In this document: piece by piece, positions 63,300 through 64,000 of the stretch | How positions within the stretch are numbered: position 1 is the first letter of the stretch | Layout: each line of letters starts with the position of its first letter | Assembly (NCBI RefSeq): GCF_013149805.1 | Contig: NZ_JABEZT010000002.1 | Span: forward strand, 124,001-188,000 | Direction: 5' to 3' | Source: Isoptericola chiayiensis | Lineage (GTDB): Bacteria > Actinomycetota > Actinomycetes > Actinomycetales > Cellulomonadaceae | DNA: 64,000 nucleotides | Translations under genes and position numbers: made by a program | Notes under the pieces: model-generated | Told to the model about the DNA's origin: nothing | The model's input: the letters and a program-made list of their open reading frames with translations, nothing else | Database searches by the model: none

Positions 63300-64000
63300 G
63301 ACCGTCGCGCCGCCGGCCCGTGCGGGCTCCCCGCGCGCCGGCGCGTTCCAGGTGCACCTGGACAACTTCGACGGCCCGTTCGACCTGCTGCTGTCCCTGA
63401 TCACGGCCCGCGAGCTCGACGTCACGGAGGTGGCGCTCGCCGAGGTCACGGACGACTTCGTGGCGCACCTGCGCGAGGCGGAGGCCGCGGCGTCGGAGGC
63501 GGAGGCGCGCGGCGAGGAGCACGCCTCCTGGGACCTGGGCACCGCGAGCGAGTTCCTCGTGGTGGCCGCGACGCTGCTCGACCTCAAGGCGGCGCGTCTG
63601 CTGCCGGGGCTCGTGGAGGAGGACGCCGAGGACCTCGAGCTCCTGGAGGCGCGCGACCTGCTGTTCGCACGCCTGCTGCAGTACCGCGCGTACAAGGAGA
63701 TCTCCGGGGTCCTGTCGCAACGGCTGGCCACCGAGGGTCGGCGGGTGCCCCGCGCCGTGCCACTGGAGTCCCACCTGGCCGCGATGCTCCCGGAGCTGGT
63801 GTGGACGCTCGACGGCGACCGGCTCGCCGAGCTGGCGTCGCGCGCGCTGGAGCCCAAGCCGCCACCGGTGGTGGGTCTGACGCACCTGCACGCCCCGGCC
63901 GTGTCCGTGCGGGAGCAGGCCGGCATCGTGGCACAGCACCTGCGCCGTGAGCGCGTCGCGACCTTCCGGGCGCTGACGGCGGGGGAGGAGCGGCTCGTCG
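63283..64000 (+). CDS. scpA: segregation and condensation protein A (3' truncated)
   Basis: 239 codons visible, running off the window. GTG 63283 overlaps the parA end by 17 bp and gives VAAPAETVAPPARAG, then the kleisin start FQVHLDNFDGPFDLLLSLI, followed by ARELDVTEVALAEVTDDFV and EFLVVAATLLDLKAARLL. ScpA bridges SMC heads in condensin together with ScpB, which is expected just beyond the window. Confidence 0.92.
   Translation, partial: MAAPAETVAPPARAGSPRAGAFQVHLDNFDGPFDLLLSLITARELDVTEVALAEVTDDFVAHLREAEAAASEAEARGEEHASWDLGTASEFLVVAATLLDLKAARLLPGLVEEDAEDLELLEARDLLFARLLQYRAYKEISGVLSQRLATEGRRVPRAVPLESHLAAMLPELVWTLDGDRLAELASRALEPKPPPVVGLTHLHAPAVSVREQAGIVAQHLRRERVATFRALTAGEERLV

Overview
The window is a dense, uniformly GC-rich (about 70% or more) stretch of an actinobacterial chromosome. 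GTG starts are common, genes often overlap by ATGA/GTGA, and many promoters carry a TANNNT -10 box. Gene content and order resemble the conserved his/trp - pyk - polA - rpsA - coaE - uvrB - uvrA region and the uvrC - rapZ - yvcK - whiA - gap - pgk - tpiA - secG - pgl - opcA - zwf - tal - tkt - ctaB region of Actinobacteria. A HGxxPAAW-type small protein in the trp cluster and LPRTG-anchored choice-of-anchor A proteins suggest Micrococcales (Cellulomonadaceae/Promicromonosporaceae-like), but the exact genus is inference. I saw no IS element, prophage, integrase island or CRISPR array.

Layout. 0-3 kb: a two-gene ABC exporter, first gene cut by the window edge, with an asymmetric ATPase pair. 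3-10 kb: hisI-trpE-two small membrane proteins, a terminator, then trpC-trpB-trpA-lgt (trpD and trpG are not here). 10-18 kb: gltBD and pyk, then a convergent tRNA with a CAA anticodon but no long variable arm. 18-29 kb: an ANTAR response regulator, a GNAT, a thioesterase, polA, a methyltransferase, phosphofructokinase, ribosomal protein S1, another ABC exporter and coaE. 29-34 kb is the only accessory-looking part: two sortase-anchored (LPRTG) surface proteins, one broken by an in-frame amber codon. 34-46 kb: pcp, uvrB, a VOC protein, a Mn-type (yybP-ykoY) riboswitch ahead of two tandem terC genes, YciI and MBL proteins, uvrA, OsmC and uvrC. 46-53 kb: rapZ-yvcK-whiA, the lower-glycolysis block gap-pgk-tpiA, secG and rbpA. 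53-60 kb, minus strand: the oxidative and non-oxidative pentose phosphate genes tkt-tal-zwf-opcA-pgl. 60-64 kb: ctaB, xerD, parA and the start of scpA.

The genes are mostly core metabolism (Trp, His, Glu, CoA, glycolysis, pentose phosphate), nucleotide excision repair and chromosome segregation. The most notable points are: the amber codon in the surface adhesin; a probable CTG start for yvcK; the class-I-shaped CAA tRNA; a structured rpsA leader; frequent leaderless promoters, including those of uvrA, uvrB and uvrC; a LexA-like box at uvrA; and long perfect inverted repeats between gap/pgk, tpiA/secG and tkt/tal. No clearly novel multi-gene system was found.
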